A DNA stretch of 64,000 nt from Azonexus fungiphilus (GCF_003634965.1 NZ_RBXP01000019.1:62001-126000); one strand, 5' to 3'; counted from the stretch's first letter, positions 1 to 9,072 are shown. Numbers and translations are program-made. Notes: generated by a model from the sequence alone, not told the origin.

Positions 1-249
1 CGCCTCGACGACATTCTCGTCGGCGCCCATGATCGACGACACCTGGTCCATCGCCGTCGTCTGCAGCGGGATCGGCTCGCGGAAATGGCGCACGAAGAAG
101 ACCTTGCCGAAGGCGGTGCACCCCTGCGAGCCATGCATCAGCGGCAGGCTGCGGTTGAGCCCGAGGAAGGCGAGCGAGGCGCCGACCGGCTGGCTGACCT
201 TCAGCGGATTCACCGCCAGCGCTTTCTTGGATTGGATGATTTCGGCCAT
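1..249 (-). CDS. nifN: NifN, FeMo-co scaffold beta subunit (N-terminal part only)
   Basis: NifN pairs with NifE to form the NifEN scaffold on which the NifB-derived iron-sulfur precursor matures into FeMo-cofactor. Only the first 83 residues are here; the gene runs off the left edge. The translation begins [20 protein letters not shown] and carries the NifK/NifN signature [11 protein letters not shown] around residues 37-47, whose Cys is a conserved cluster-site position. The start lies 24 nt downstream of the transcription start predicted from the sigma-54 promoter at 284-299. It follows nifE on the same strand, yet has its own promoter and NifA site, so it need not depend on read-through from nifE. 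Confidence 0.93.
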   Translation of the reverse strand, partial: MAEIIQSKKALAVNPLKVSQPVGASLAFLGLNRSLPLMHGSQGCTAFGKVFFVRHFREPIPLQTTAMDQVSSIMGADENVVEA

Positions 250-283
250 GGGGACGTCGTCCTGATCTGATTAACGTATTCCT

Positions 284-299
284 TGCAAGGAATGCGCCA
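284..299 (-). promoter_or_regulatory. Sigma-54 promoter of nifN
   Basis: Minus strand reads TGGCGCATTCCTTGCA, matching the -24/-12 consensus TGGCACG-N4-TTGCW with GG and GC in exact register. The -12 element lies about 36 bp upstream of the nifN ATG. Confidence 0.9.
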
Positions 300-342
300 C
301 CGAAAAAACGCTTTTTAAACAATGCACTGCGGAAAATCCAAA

Positions 343-358
343 TGTCGCAAACACGACA
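343..358 (-). promoter_or_regulatory. NifA upstream activator site for nifN
   Basis: TGTCGCAAACACGACA fits TGT-N10-ACA and the longer local form TGTCG-N6-CGACA. It lies 43 bp upstream of the sigma-54 promoter, the same gap as at the FeSI and Fe-S oxidoreductase promoters. Confidence 0.88.
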
Positions 359-367
359 AGCTCTGCA

Positions 368-1765
368 TCAAGCCACCAGTACCGTCCCCGAACCGCCACC
401 GGCCCACGGCGCCGGTTTCCTGACCGCGGCCCACACCGGGCTTTCCATCGACAGCGCCAGCTGGCGGGCGAGTTCGCTCATGCCGGCGTAGCCGGCGTAG
501 CCGAATTCGCGTTCCTGGTTGATGTCGAGGAAGGGAATGCGCGCCTTCAGCGCGGTATAGAGGTTGCGGCCGCCGGCGATCAGGATGTCGGCCCGGTACT
601 CGTGATAGGTCGACAGCAGCGCCTTCGGGCTGCCGTCGTCGATCATCTTGGTGTCCTCGCCCATCAGCTCGCGGATGCGCGCCTTGTCTTCCTCGGTCGA
701 TTTCTTGGTGCCGGTGGCGACGACCTTCATGCCCAGGTCCTGCAGCGCCGAGACGATCGACCACGACTTGACGCCGCCGGTGTAGAGCAGCACCCGCTTG
801 TCCTTCAGCCGCGCCCGCCAGGGTTCGAGGGCGGCATTGGCGCGGGCTTCCTCGCGGGCGATCACCGCCTCGGTACGGGCGATCAGGCCGGGATCGCCGA
901 TCAGCCGGGCGAACTCGCGCAGCGCTGTGGAAACGTCCTGGACGCCGTAGAAACTGCCCTCGAAATAGGGTTGACCGTAAGCGTCCTGCATCTTGCGCGC
1001 GACATTGAGCAGGGCCTTGGCGCAGACCACCATGTTCACCTTCGCCCGGTGCATCGTCTGCACCTCGTGGAAGCGCGCGTCGCCGGAGAGCGTGCACAGG
1101 ATGCGCAGGCCGAGTTCGTCGAACAGCGGGGCGACGTGCCAGAACTCGCCGGCGATGTTGTATTCGCCGATCAGATTGACGTCGTAGGTCGGCAGGCCGT
1201 CCGGGCGCGGATTCGCCGGCTCCGGTTCGCGGGTGCCGATGACGTGCTTGAACATGGCTTCGCCGGCGAGCCGGTTGCCGAGGTTCTTGGTGCCGTAGAA
1301 ACCCGCCGCATCGACCGGCACCACCGGCACGCCGACACGCTCGGCGGCAGCCTTGCAGACGGCATCGACGTCATCGCCGATGAGCGCGGTGACGCAGGTG
1401 TTGTAGACGAAGACGGCGGCCGGCGAGTAACTGTCGACGGCCTGCTTGATCGCGTGGAACAGGCGCTTCTCGCCGCGGCCCATGACCACGTCGGTTTCCG
1501 AGAGGTCGGTGGTCATCCCGATCTTGTACAGGGTGACGCCGCTCGAGCGCGTGCCGCGGTTGTCCCAGGACGACCCGGCGCAGGCGATCGGCCCGTGCAC
1601 GATGTGGGCGACGTCGGCGATCGGCAGCAGCGCGATCTGGGCGCCGTCGAAGGAACAGCCGCCGGCGGTGGCGCCGGGCTTGGGCCGGGCGCACCCGGAC
1701 TTTTCCTTGTGGTTGTGGCTGCAGGCCGGCTCGTCGAGCAGGGCCTGGATATCGCTGGCTTTCAT
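368..1765 (-). CDS. nifE: NifE, FeMo-co scaffold alpha subunit
   Basis: 465-residue NifE, partner of NifN in the FeMo-co assembly scaffold. It shows the family's conserved cysteines: C37 in [12 protein letters not shown]62 in [14 protein letters not shown] and C124 in [13 protein letters not shown], which correspond to cluster-ligand positions of the NifD/NifE family. The N-terminus is rich in Cys and His (C15, H17, H19, C25). The length is normal for NifE. The start is placed 20 nt after the transcription start predicted from the sigma-54 promoter at 1796-1811. It is followed by nifN on the same strand after about 120 bp that contain a second nif promoter. Confidence 0.97.
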   Translation of the reverse strand: MKASDIQALLDEPACSHNHKEKSGCARPKPGATAGGCSFDGAQIALLPIADVAHIVHGPIACAGSSWDNRGTRSSGVTLYKIGMTTDLSETDVVMGRGEKRLFHAIKQAVDSYSPAAVFVYNTCVTALIGDDVDAVCKAAAERVGVPVVPVDAAGFYGTKNLGNRLAGEAMFKHVIGTREPEPANPRPDGLPTYDVNLIGEYNIAGEFWHVAPLFDELGLRILCTLSGDARFHEVQTMHRAKVNMVVCAKALLNVARKMQDAYGQPYFEGSFYGVQDVSTALREFARLIGDPGLIARTEAVIAREEARANAALEPWRARLKDKRVLLYTGGVKSWSIVSALQDLGMKVVATGTKKSTEEDKARIRELMGEDTKMIDDGSPKALLSTYHEYRADILIAGGRNLYTALKARIPFLDINQEREFGYAGYAGMSELARQLALSMESPVWAAVRKPAPWAGGGSGTVLVA

Positions 1766-1795
1766 GCGCGTTCTCCGGTTGTCCGGTCAAACTTC

Positions 1796-1811
1796 AGCAA
1801 GATGGGTGCCA
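1796..1811 (-). promoter_or_regulatory. Sigma-54 promoter of nifE
   Basis: Minus strand TGGCACCCATCTTGCT is a near-perfect -24/-12 element, placing transcription about 20 nt before the nifE ATG. Confidence 0.92.
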
Positions 1812-1855
1812 CTGATCAAATATCTGTTTTCAAACGATTTCTGCAAAGCCGACGA

Positions 1856-1871
1856 TGTCGGAAAAACGACA
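1856..1871 (-). promoter_or_regulatory. NifA upstream activator site for nifE
   Basis: Plus strand TGTCGGAAAAACGACA (TGT-N10-ACA), 44 bp upstream of the nifE promoter. It sits just beyond the 3' end of the rnf operon. Confidence 0.88.
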
Positions 1872-1885
1872 AGCCGCGGTCGCGC

Positions 1886-2158
1886 TCAGTCGTCCTCGTC
1901 GGCATCGCGGCGCGGCACCGTCGCCGGGTCGCAGATGATCGCCCGGTAGATCTCGACCCGGTCGCCCGGGCGTAACGGCGCATCGAGCTTGACCAGCTTG
2001 CCGAAGATGCCGACCTTCTGGGTCGCCAGGTCGATCTGCGGAAACTGCCCGAGGATGCCAGAACGGTCGATGGCGTCCTGCACCGTCGCCGCGTCGGGGA
2101 CTTCGATGTTCAGCCACAGTTGCTGGCCGGGTTCGGAATAGGCGATGCCGATCTGCAT
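1886..2158 (-). CDS. rnfH: RnfH family protein (ubiquitin-like fold)
   Basis: 90-residue member of the RnfH/UPF0125 family, a beta-grasp protein that commonly closes rnf operons; its biochemical role is unsettled. The family is recognisable from the N-terminal IGIAYSEPGQQ, the central ATVQDAIDRSGIL and KVGIFGKLVKLDAPLRPGDR near the C-terminal end. The ATG at 2158 gives the family's normal length and lies 11 bp after the rnfE stop, so it is translated within the rnf operon. The acidic C-terminus (DADEDD) is typical. It is the last gene before the nifE control region. Confidence 0.88.
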   Translation of the reverse strand: MQIGIAYSEPGQQLWLNIEVPDAATVQDAIDRSGILGQFPQIDLATQKVGIFGKLVKLDAPLRPGDRVEIYRAIICDPATVPRRDADEDD

Positions 2159-2169
2159 GCGGGCGCTCC

Positions 2170-2838
2170 TCAGGCGGTGGCGGGACTCGGCCGGGCGGCG
2201 GCGCGCTCGGCCAGGCGGCGTTCGAGCAGGCGCTTGCCGGCGAGCAGGAAACCGAGCACGGCGAAGGCGCCGGGCGGCAGGATCATGAGCAGGGCACCGC
2301 CGTAGCCGGGCACCTGGACTTCGAGAAAGGCGAAGGCCGGGCCGAGCAGCTGCGAGGCCTGGGCGAACAGCGTGCCGGCGCCGAGGAATTCGCGGATCAG
2401 GCCGATCAGCGTCAGCGCGCCGGTGAAGCCGAGGCCCATCGCGATGCCGTCGACCGCACTGGCCAGAATGCCGTTCTTCACCGCGAAAGCCTCGGCCCGG
2501 CCGAGGATCGCGCAATTGACGACAATCAGCGCGATGAACAGCCCGAGCACCTTGTACAGCTCGTGCACCCAGGCATTCATCGCCAGGTCGACGATGGTCA
2601 CCAGCGTCGCGATGAGCACGACGAAGACCGGAATCCGCACCTGCGAGCTGACCGTCTGCCGGATCAGCGACACCAGCATGTTGGAGACGACCAGTACCGC
2701 CGTCGTCGCCAGGCCCATGCCGAGGCCGTTGGTGCCGCTGGTGGTCACCGCCATCGTCGGGCACAGCGCCAGCATCTGCGCGAAGACGACGTTCTGCTCC
2801 CAGAGGCCGTCCTTGAAGATCTTCGAGTTCTCGCTCAT
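2170..2838 (-). CDS. rnfE: RnfE, membrane subunit of the Rnf complex
   Basis: 222-residue integral membrane subunit of the ion-translocating ferredoxin:NAD oxidoreductase (Rnf). In diazotrophs the complex is thought to run in the direction that makes reduced ferredoxin or flavodoxin for nitrogenase. About six hydrophobic segments are visible, with the family signature LCPTMAVTTSGTNGLGMGLA near residues 25-45 and an internal relationship to RnfA, its paralogue. The Arg-rich C-terminal tail is cytoplasmic-looking. It starts 10 bp after the rnfG stop in a tightly packed operon. Confidence 0.94.
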   Translation of the reverse strand: MSENSKIFKDGLWEQNVVFAQMLALCPTMAVTTSGTNGLGMGLATTAVLVVSNMLVSLIRQTVSSQVRIPVFVVLIATLVTIVDLAMNAWVHELYKVLGLFIALIVVNCAILGRAEAFAVKNGILASAVDGIAMGLGFTGALTLIGLIREFLGAGTLFAQASQLLGPAFAFLEVQVPGYGGALLMILPPGAFAVLGFLLAGKRLLERRLAERAAARPSPATA

Positions 2839-2847
2839 GGCCAGCTC

Positions 2848-3453
2848 CTAACCGGTGATTTCCTGCTTGCGGGCGGCGAAGAAGTCGAGCCCGCCCTTGA
2901 CCGCCTTGACCACGGCGCGCGGCGTGATGGTGGCGCCGGCGAACTGGTCGAAGACGCCGTTATCCTTCTTCACGGCCCATTTCTCCGGCCCCGGATCGGC
3001 CAGCGACTTGCCGTCGAAGGCGAGCACCCAGTCGTCCTTGCGCAGCTCGATCTTGTCGCCCAGGCCGGGCGTCTCGCTGTGCTTGAGGACGCGCACGCCG
3101 AGCGTGCGGCCGTCCATGTCCACCGCCATCAGGATCTGGATCTCGCCGGCGTAGCCGCGCTCGGCGACCTTGAACAACGCCGCCCTGACCTCGCCGCCGT
3201 GGCGGGCGCGATAGACGGTGATGGTTTTTCCGTCTTTTTCGAGGTCGACCGTGTCCTTCAGGAAATCGTTGTCGGCCAGCCCGCGCGGCAGCACTTCCGC
3301 CAGCGAATCGCGCAGGTCCTTGGCCTCGGCGGCGGCGATGGCCGGGCCGGTGGCCGCCGACACCGCGGCCAGCGCGGCACTGGCCAGCAAGGCAACGGCA
3401 CCGAGCAGCAGCGGCTGGTAAGCGAGCTTCTCGCGCAGGATGTCGAGCTTCAT
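2848..3453 (-). CDS. rnfG: RnfG, FMN-carrying subunit of the Rnf complex
   Basis: About 201 residues, anchored by one N-terminal hydrophobic segment (PLLLGAVALLASAALAAVSA) with a periplasmic flavin domain. The covalent FMN site is visible near the C-terminus as FAGATITPRAVV, the family's S/T-G-A-T-x-T motif in which the final Thr is flavinylated; the usual first Ser/Thr is Ala here. A longer reading from 3477 exists, but the ATG at 3453 (MKLDILREKL) matches family N-termini and begins one base after the rnfD stop, so I prefer it. No ApbE flavin transferase lies in the window. Confidence 0.92.
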   Translation of the reverse strand: MKLDILREKLAYQPLLLGAVALLASAALAAVSAATGPAIAAAEAKDLRDSLAEVLPRGLADNDFLKDTVDLEKDGKTITVYRARHGGEVRAALFKVAERGYAGEIQILMAVDMDGRTLGVRVLKHSETPGLGDKIELRKDDWVLAFDGKSLADPGPEKWAVKKDNGVFDQFAGATITPRAVVKAVKGGLDFFAARKQEITG

Positions 3454-3454
3454 C

Positions 3455-4540
3455 TCAGGCTTTCTCCGGCTGATCAAGGGGTTTGCCGCGACGATCGCGG
3501 CCGAGGATGCGCGGCTTGACGAAACGGTCGATCACCGGCGTCAGCGCGTTCATCAGCAGCACCGCGAAGGCCATGCCCTCGGGGTAACCGCCGAAACTGC
3601 GGATGACCCAGGTCAGGAAACCGATGCCCAGGCCGAAGATCAGCTGGCCGGTGGCGGTATTCGGCGACGTCACGTAGTCGGTGGCGATGAAGAAGGCGCC
3701 GAGCAGCAGCGCCCCCGACAGCAACTGCGCCTCGGCCCCGAGGAAACGGCCGGGATCGAGCGCATGCCCGATCGCCGCCGGGATGGCGACGCCGGCGAGC
3801 ACGCCGAGCGGCGCCTGCCAGGTGATGACGCGGGTGAGCAGCAGATAGAGGCCGCCGCACAGGATGAGCAGCGCCGCCGACTCGCCGAAACTGCCCGGGC
3901 GCAGCCCCAGCCACGACGTCGCCGGCGCCGCGGCAAGTGCCTGGCCGAGGTCGAGGCCGCGCGCCAGTTCGGTCTTGGCGTGGCCGAGCAGCGTCGCGCC
4001 GGTGATTGCGTCGGGTACCGGCAAGCTGCCGAGGAAGATGCGCAGCCCGGCGACGAAATCCGGTGCCGGCAGCGTCGCCATCGGCAGGGGCAGCACCCAC
4101 AGCGTCAGCGGCAGCGGGAACGACACCAGCAGCGCCACCCGCGCCACCATCGCCGGGTTGAACACGTTCTGGCCGACGCCGCCGAACACCTGCTTGCCGA
4201 TCACGATCGCGATGCAGCCGCCGAGCACCGCCACCCACCAGGGCGCCCAGGGCGGCAGGGTCATCGCCAGCAGCCAGCCGGTGAGCGCGGCCGAGCCGTC
4301 GAGCAAGGTTGCACGGATGCGCGGACTGCCGGTCAGTTTCAGCGCCAGCGCCTCGCTGCCGACACAGGAGAGGATGCACAGCAGCCACAGGAAGAAGGAC
4401 GGCCAGCCGTACAGCCAGAATCCGTACAGGGTTGCCGGCAACAAGGCCAGCTGCACCCGGAACATCGTCCGGCCGACCGAATTGCCGCCATGGGCGTGCG
4501 GGGAAGCTACCGGCGGGGTGGTGATCGCAAGCGGGGTCAT
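3455..4540 (-). CDS. rnfD: RnfD, membrane subunit of the Rnf complex
   Basis: 361-residue polytopic membrane subunit related to NqrB, with roughly nine to ten hydrophobic segments. Family hallmarks are the block PPWAPWWVAVLGGCIAIVIGKQVFGG and GQNVFNPAMVARVALLVSFP, and the flavinylation-type motif VPDAITGATLL where the Thr would carry FMN. The frame is open to 4801, but that upstream part is an Arg/Pro-rich shadow of rnfC. The ATG at 4540 (MTPLAITTPP) gives normal family length. A 58 bp gap to rnfC is the largest within the operon. Confidence 0.92.
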   Translation of the reverse strand: MTPLAITTPPVASPHAHGGNSVGRTMFRVQLALLPATLYGFWLYGWPSFFLWLLCILSCVGSEALALKLTGSPRIRATLLDGSAALTGWLLAMTLPPWAPWWVAVLGGCIAIVIGKQVFGGVGQNVFNPAMVARVALLVSFPLPLTLWVLPLPMATLPAPDFVAGLRIFLGSLPVPDAITGATLLGHAKTELARGLDLGQALAAAPATSWLGLRPGSFGESAALLILCGGLYLLLTRVITWQAPLGVLAGVAIPAAIGHALDPGRFLGAEAQLLSGALLLGAFFIATDYVTSPNTATGQLIFGLGIGFLTWVIRSFGGYPEGMAFAVLLMNALTPVIDRFVKPRILGRDRRGKPLDQPEKA

Positions 4541-4598
4541 GAGGAGGGACCTTCCAGCAGAAATGGGCAAACCGGGGCAAGCGGCGTTTCGACGAAAC

Positions 4599-6116
4599 TC
4601 ATGTCCCCGCCTCCACCGTCTGGGCAGCCGCCGCGGCCTTGGCGGCCGCCGCCGCTTCCCGCTCGGCCTTGCGCCTGGCGGCCGCTTCGGCCTTTTCGCG
4701 GGCCTCGCGGTCGAGGCGTTCCTGGCGCTGCAGGGCCAGCTTGCGGGTGGCCTCGTTGCGCAGCTTGCCGCGCTCCTGGGCCGCCAGCTCGCCCTTGGCA
4801 TGGACGAAGTACTGGACCAGCGGGATCTTCGACGGGCAGACGTAGGCGCAGCAGCCGCAGGCGATGCAATCCTTGAGGCCGATATCGACGGCGTCGGCGT
4901 AGGCCTGGTTGCGGATGCGGGCGCTCATTTCGAGCGGCAGCAGGCCGACCGGACAGGCCTTGACGCAACTGCCGCAGCGGATGCACGGATCGGGTTCGCG
5001 GCTGGCGACCTCGGCCGCGTCGAGGGCGAGGATGCCGCTGCTGCCCTTGACCACCGGCACCCGCCAGTGCGGAATCTGCATCCCCATCATCGGACCGCCG
5101 ACGATCCGCCGCGCCAGCCCGAGGCCATCGCCCTTGAGGCCGCCGGCGAAGGCGAGGACGTCCTCGGCGAGCGTGCCGATGCGCACCTCGACGTTGCCCG
5201 GATCGGCGACGCAGTTGCCGTTGACCGTCAGCAGCCGCGAAATCAGCGGCTTGCCTTCGCGGATCGCGGCGCGCACGGCGAGCGCGGTACCGACGTTGTG
5301 CACCAGGATGCCGATGTCGAAGGCGCGGCCGTCGGCCGGCACCTCCTTGCCGGTCAGCACCTGGATCAGCTGTTTTTCCGAGCCCATCGGGTAGCGCGCC
5401 GGCACCGGCCGCACCTCGATGTCCGCCTGGCCGGCAGCGGCGGCCTGCATGGCGGCGATCGCTTCCGGCTTGTTGTCCTCGATGCCGACCAGCGCCAGGC
5501 GGGCGCCGCAGGCGTGACGCATGATCCGGATGCCGTCGACGATGGCCGCGGCGGCATCGCGCATCAGGCGGTCGTCGCAGGACAGATAGGGTTCGCACTC
5601 GCCGCCGTTGATCACCAGCGTCGTCACCTGCGAGCGCGCGGCGCCGCTCAGCTTGACCGCCGACGGGAAAGCGGCGCCGCCGAGGCCGACGACGCCGGCG
5701 GCAGCGACGCGGCGGCCGATCTCGGCCGGCGCCAGGGCGAAGGGATCGGCGCAACCGTCCAGTTCGCACCACTGGTCGCGGCCGTCGGCCTCGAGGATGA
5801 TCGCCGGCAGCGTCAGTCCCGACGGATGCGGCGCCGTGACTTCGCTGACGGCGACGATGGTGCCCGAGGTCGGCGCATGAATCGGCGCCGACACCGCGCC
5901 CTGCGCCTCGGCAATCAGCTCGCCCTTGAGCACCGTCTGGCCGACCAGCACCACCGGTCGCGCCGGGCTGCCGAGATGCTGCTGCAGCGGCAGGTAGAGA
6001 CGGGCCGGCAGCGGCATCGTGCGCACCGGGCGATCGGCGGCCGGGCGCTTGCGGTCGTCGGGATGGACACCCCAGTCGTCGCCGGCCAGCTGCTTGAACA
6101 ATTGCATCAGTCCCAT
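4599..6116 (-). CDS. rnfC: RnfC, NADH/FMN and [4Fe-4S] subunit of the Rnf complex
   Basis: 505-residue peripheral subunit that binds NADH, FMN and two [4Fe-4S] clusters on the cytoplasmic face. The N-terminal region has the Rnf/Nqr barrel-sandwich features (GVHPDDRK, PLQQHLGSPARPVVLVGQ). The centre has the glycine-rich VVGLGGAAFPSAVKL and INGGECEPYLSCDD nucleotide/FMN-binding blocks. Two ferredoxin motifs follow around residues 375-430: CIRCGSCVKACPVG and CIACGCCAYVCPSK. The C-terminus ends in a long Ala/Glu/Lys/Arg segment likely to be helical or coiled coil, as in other proteobacterial RnfC proteins. It lies 10 bp after rnfB. Confidence 0.95.
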   Translation of the reverse strand: MGLMQLFKQLAGDDWGVHPDDRKRPAADRPVRTMPLPARLYLPLQQHLGSPARPVVLVGQTVLKGELIAEAQGAVSAPIHAPTSGTIVAVSEVTAPHPSGLTLPAIILEADGRDQWCELDGCADPFALAPAEIGRRVAAAGVVGLGGAAFPSAVKLSGAARSQVTTLVINGGECEPYLSCDDRLMRDAAAAIVDGIRIMRHACGARLALVGIEDNKPEAIAAMQAAAAGQADIEVRPVPARYPMGSEKQLIQVLTGKEVPADGRAFDIGILVHNVGTALAVRAAIREGKPLISRLLTVNGNCVADPGNVEVRIGTLAEDVLAFAGGLKGDGLGLARRIVGGPMMGMQIPHWRVPVVKGSSGILALDAAEVASREPDPCIRCGSCVKACPVGLLPLEMSARIRNQAYADAVDIGLKDCIACGCCAYVCPSKIPLVQYFVHAKGELAAQERGKLRNEATRKLALQRQERLDREAREKAEAAARRKAEREAAAAAKAAAAAQTVEAGT

Positions 6117-6126
6117 GGTCGTCGCC

Positions 6127-6654
6127 TCAGGCTGCCAGCGGCCTGGGCATGACCCAGTGCTGCAGGGTGACCGGCAGCGGCTTCATGCTCAGCGCCTCGG
6201 TCGGACATTTCTCGACGCAGCTGGCACAGCCGGTGCAGGCCTCGCGGAAGACGTTATGGACCTGCTTGGCGGCGCCGATGATGGCGTCGGTCGGGCAGAC
6301 CTTGCTGCAGCGACAGCAGCCGATGCACAGCTCCTCGGCGACCAGGGCGATCTTCGGCCCGTCGTCGGCGAGCCCGGAGAGATCGACGCTGAGGCCAAGC
6401 CGGGCGGCGATCGCCGAGGCCAGCGCCTTGCCGCCGGGCGGGCAGCAGGTCGGCGGCGCCGAGCCGTCAACGATCGCGGCGGCCGCCCCGGAACAGCCGG
6501 GGAAGCCGCACTGGCCGCAGTTCGAGCCGGGCATCATGGCGATCAGTTCGTCGACCACCGGGTTGCCCTCGACGCTGAGGAACTTGCTGGCGATCCCGAG
6601 GACGACGCCGAGCACGGCGCCGAGCAGGGTCAGACTGAGGACGGCGGCGAGCAT
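6127..6654 (-). CDS. rnfB: RnfB, Fe-S subunit of the Rnf complex
   Basis: 175 residues: one N-terminal membrane anchor (about residues 3-22), then the RnfB-specific four-Cys motif beginning NCGQCGFPGC (C46, C49, C54, with a further Cys about residue 70), then two ferredoxin motifs CIGCCRCSKVCPTDAI and CTGCASCVEKCPTEAL. It is the hub that passes electrons to the external ferredoxin or flavodoxin. The extra Cys in CIGCCRC is unusual but leaves the CxxCxxCxxxCP spacing intact. The start is 12 bp downstream of the rnfA stop. Confidence 0.95.
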   Translation of the reverse strand: MLAAVLSLTLLGAVLGVVLGIASKFLSVEGNPVVDELIAMMPGSNCGQCGFPGCSGAAAAIVDGSAPPTCCPPGGKALASAIAARLGLSVDLSGLADDGPKIALVAEELCIGCCRCSKVCPTDAIIGAAKQVHNVFREACTGCASCVEKCPTEALSMKPLPVTLQHWVMPRPLAA

Positions 6655-6666
6655 GACATTCCTCCC

Positions 6667-7245
6667 TTAGACGTTGAGGCCCGAGAAGCCCATGAAGGCC
6701 AGGGCGAGCAGGCTGATGGTGATGAAGGCGACCGGGGCGCCGGCGAAGGCGGCGGGCACGCGGGCGAGCGCGACGCGTTCGCGCAGGCCGGCGAAGATCA
6801 GCAGCACCAGCGTGAAGCCGAGCGCCGAGCCGAAGCCGTAGAGCAGGCTCTTGAACAGGCTGTACTGCTGCTGCACGTTGAGCAGCGCGACACCGAGCAC
6901 GGCGCAGTTGGTGGTGATCAGCGGCAGGTAGATGCCGAGCGACTGGTAGAGGCCGGGGCTCGATTTCTTGATGAACATCTCGGTGAACTGGACGACCGAG
7001 GCGATCACCAGGATGAAGCAGAGGATGCGCAGGTAACCCAGGCCGAGCGGTTGCAGCAGCCAGTTGTCGAGCATCCACGAGGCGGCGCTGGCGAGCACCA
7101 GGACGAAGGTCGTCGCCAGGCCCATGCCGAAGGCGCTGTCCACGCTCTTGGAAACGCCCATCACCGGGCACAGGCCAAGGAACTTGATCAGTACGACGTT
7201 GTTGACCAGCGCCGTGGACAACAACAGGAGGAGGATTTCACTCAT
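6667..7245 (-). CDS. rnfA: RnfA, membrane subunit of the Rnf complex
   Basis: 192-residue membrane protein with about six transmembrane segments, the first gene of the rnf operon. Diagnostic blocks are [20 protein letters not shown] near residues 11-30 and [17 protein letters not shown] in the middle; the paired membrane cysteines are those proposed to hold an intramembrane [2Fe-2S] centre with RnfE. The frame extends upstream to 7467, but the ATG at 7245 ([13 protein letters not shown]) gives the family length of about 193. It lies 25 nt downstream of the transcription start predicted from the sigma-54 promoter at 7281-7296, so the operon is nif-regulated. Confidence 0.95.
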   Translation of the reverse strand: MSEILLLLLSTALVNNVVLIKFLGLCPVMGVSKSVDSAFGMGLATTFVLVLASAASWMLDNWLLQPLGLGYLRILCFILVIASVVQFTEMFIKKSSPGLYQSLGIYLPLITTNCAVLGVALLNVQQQYSLFKSLLYGFGSALGFTLVLLIFAGLRERVALARVPAAFAGAPVAFITISLLALAFMGFSGLNV

Positions 7246-7280
7246 GGTCCGCAAACTCGGAAAGGAGATCGCCCCCTCCT

Positions 7281-7296
7281 CTGCATAAGGCATGCC
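7281..7296 (-). promoter_or_regulatory. Sigma-54 promoter of the rnfABCDGE-H operon
   Basis: Minus strand TGGCATGCCTTATGCA matches TGGCACG-N4-TTGCW at all but two positions with GG/GC in register. It puts the whole Rnf operon under nif-type control. Confidence 0.85.
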
Positions 7297-7347
7297 AAGC
7301 CCCTGGCGGGGCCGCCGCTGCCCAGCCGGCGCCATTTTCACGGTCGA

Positions 7348-7364
7348 CACCCCAAAACGGTGCA
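7348..7364. promoter_or_regulatory. Candidate NtrC-binding site upstream of nifLA
   Basis: CACCCCAAAACGGTGCA matches the enteric NtrC consensus TGCACC-N5-GGTGCA at 13 of 17 positions by hand comparison, strongest in the right half. It lies about 100 bp upstream of a candidate -24/-12 element for nifL. The match is suggestive only. Confidence 0.4.
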
Positions 7365-7381
7365 TTTTCAGGACAAGGGCT

Positions 7382-7397
7382 TGTCGCAAAAGCCACA
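7382..7397 (-). promoter_or_regulatory. NifA upstream activator site for the rnf operon
   Basis: TGTCGCAAAAGCCACA (TGT-N10-ACA), 85 bp from the rnf promoter. The right arm CCACA departs from the CGACA seen at most local sites, so it may be weaker. Confidence 0.75.
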
Positions 7398-7461
7398 GCG
7401 GAATTGTCGATTTCCCGCCGAAGCCGCGACAAACGGGGCATCCGCGACAATCGCGGCGGCG

Positions 7462-7477
7462 CGGCATGGAAACTGCT
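7462..7477 (+). promoter_or_regulatory. Candidate sigma-54 promoter of nifLA
   Basis: CGGCATGGAAACTGCT keeps GG-N10-GC but differs from consensus at the first base of the -24 box and the start of the -12 box. It would give a leader of about 36 nt to the nifL ATG. With the NtrC-like site it would allow nitrogen-status control of nifLA, as known in Klebsiella. Confidence 0.45.
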
Positions 7478-7523
7478 TTGTCACGGTCGACGCCTGTTCA
7501 GGCCCAATTTCCGGAGTTTGTCC

Positions 7524-9056
7524 ATGTCGGCCCAGCCCCTCGCCCAGCCCAGCAACGAAAACGACCCGAGAACCAGCCTGCCGCCCGAGGTTTACCGCCA
7601 GGCCGTGAGCCAGGCCGACCTGGCCATCTCGATCACCGACCCGGCGGCGCGCATCCTCTACGCCAACGAGAGCTTCAGCCGGATCACCGGCTACGGCCGC
7701 GACGACATCGTCGGCCTCAACGAATCGGTGCTCTCCAACCACACCACCCCGCGCGAGGTCTATGCCGACATGTGGACGGCGCTGCGCGCCCGGCGGCCGT
7801 GGTCGGGCAAGCTGCTCAACAAGCGCAAGTGCGGCGACGTCTATCTCGCCGAACTGTCGATCACGCCGGTACTCGACGCCGCCGGCGAGATCACCCACTA
7901 CCTCGGCATGCACCGCGACGTCACCGAGCTGCACCGGCTCGAGCGCACCGTGCGCAACCACAAGCAGCTGATCGAATCGGTGATCGACGCGGCGCCGGTC
8001 GCCTTCGCGCTGCTCGACCCGTCCGGCCGCGTCGTCCTCGACAACCAGGAATACAAGAAGCTGGTCACCGACATGCGCGCCAAGGAGCCGGCGCACCGGC
8101 TGCTCGACGCGCTGGCGCCGGAATGGTACGAGGCGCTGGCCGGCGACATCCGCCGCTGCGAGTTCAGCAACCGCGAAATGCGCCTCGACAGCCCGGGCGG
8201 CCGCGCCCGCTGGCTGTCGGTGAGCACCTCGGCGATCGAGATGCACAGCGAGTGCGCCGACAGCTACTTCTGCGCCGCCGGCCAACCGGGCCTGCTGCTG
8301 GTCATCGCCGACATCACCAACCTGCGCGAGGAGCAGGAGCGGGCCAAGGGCGCCGCACTGAAGGCCTCGCTGGCCGACGAGGAGCGCACCGCGGCGATCC
8401 GCGAGGGCCTGTCGGCCGCCGTCTTCCGCCTCGAGGAACCGCTCAACGTGATGGCCTCGGCAATCGCCGTGCTCCAGCGCCGCGACCCGGCCAGCGCCGA
8501 GATGCTGCGCCACGCCCTCGACACCAGCCGCGAGCACATCGAGACGCTGCGCCAGGTGATCCCGCAAAGCCCGCAGGAGATGGTGATCAGCGTCAATCTG
8601 AACGAAGTCCTGCGCGACGTCCTCGAAGTGTGCACGCCGCGCCTGCTCAAGGCGGGGATCACGGTCGACTGGCAACCGTCGCCGGTTTTGCCGCCGCTGA
8701 CCGGTCGACCGTTGCAGTTGCGGATGCTGTTCAAGGCGCTGGTCGAGAACGCGATCGAGGCGATGAACGTCAAGGGCTGGCTGCGCCGCGAGCTGCAGAT
8801 CACCAGCCAGCTGGTCGACGACTGCATCCGCGTCGCCGTCCTCGACAGCGGCCCGGGCATCCCGATGGAGTGGCGGCACAAGGCCTTCGAGCCCTTCTTC
8901 ACGGCCAAGACCGGCGTCGGCAAGCACATCGGCACCGGCCTCTCGCGCGCCCAGCAGGTCGTCGCCGACCACGGCGGCATCATCGATCTCGACGAGAGCC
9001 CGAGCGGCGGCTGTGCCGCCATCGTCGAATTCCGCGTCGACGGCGACCCGATCTGA
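7524..9056 (+). CDS. nifL: NifL, redox and nitrogen sensor that inhibits NifA
   Basis: 510-residue anti-activator. A first PAS domain (about residues 20-135; [30 protein letters not shown]) corresponds to the FAD-binding redox sensor of Azotobacter and Klebsiella NifL. A second PAS-like region spans about 150-270 and a histidine-kinase-like ATPase module about 300-510, with the N box (ENAIEAMN), G1 box (DSGPGIP) and G2 box (GTGLSRAQQ). NifL proteins bind ADP but control NifA by protein contact rather than phosphotransfer. The ATG at 7524 is chosen over upstream in-frame codons because it gives the usual NifL N-terminus ([15 protein letters not shown]). nifA follows 16 bp later. Confidence 0.95.
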   Translation: MSAQPLAQPSNENDPRTSLPPEVYRQAVSQADLAISITDPAARILYANESFSRITGYGRDDIVGLNESVLSNHTTPREVYADMWTALRARRPWSGKLLNKRKCGDVYLAELSITPVLDAAGEITHYLGMHRDVTELHRLERTVRNHKQLIESVIDAAPVAFALLDPSGRVVLDNQEYKKLVTDMRAKEPAHRLLDALAPEWYEALAGDIRRCEFSNREMRLDSPGGRARWLSVSTSAIEMHSECADSYFCAAGQPGLLLVIADITNLREEQERAKGAALKASLADEERTAAIREGLSAAVFRLEEPLNVMASAIAVLQRRDPASAEMLRHALDTSREHIETLRQVIPQSPQEMVISVNLNEVLRDVLEVCTPRLLKAGITVDWQPSPVLPPLTGRPLQLRMLFKALVENAIEAMNVKGWLRRELQITSQLVDDCIRVAVLDSGPGIPMEWRHKAFEPFFTAKTGVGKHIGTGLSRAQQVVADHGGIIDLDESPSGGCAAIVEFRVDGDPI

Positions 9057-9072
9057 GCAGGACGACCACGCC

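Noticed and set aside
4537..4602. Short frame of 21 codons (MSFVETPLAP...) in the gap between rnfC and rnfD
   Set aside because: It overlaps the rnfC end and the rnfD start and resembles no known leader. Possible leader peptide, but length alone is no evidence.
3440..4876. 478-codon plus-strand frame opposite rnfD/rnfC
   Set aside because: Composition of repetitive Gln/Arg/Asp typical of antisense frames; the minus strand encodes Rnf subunits.
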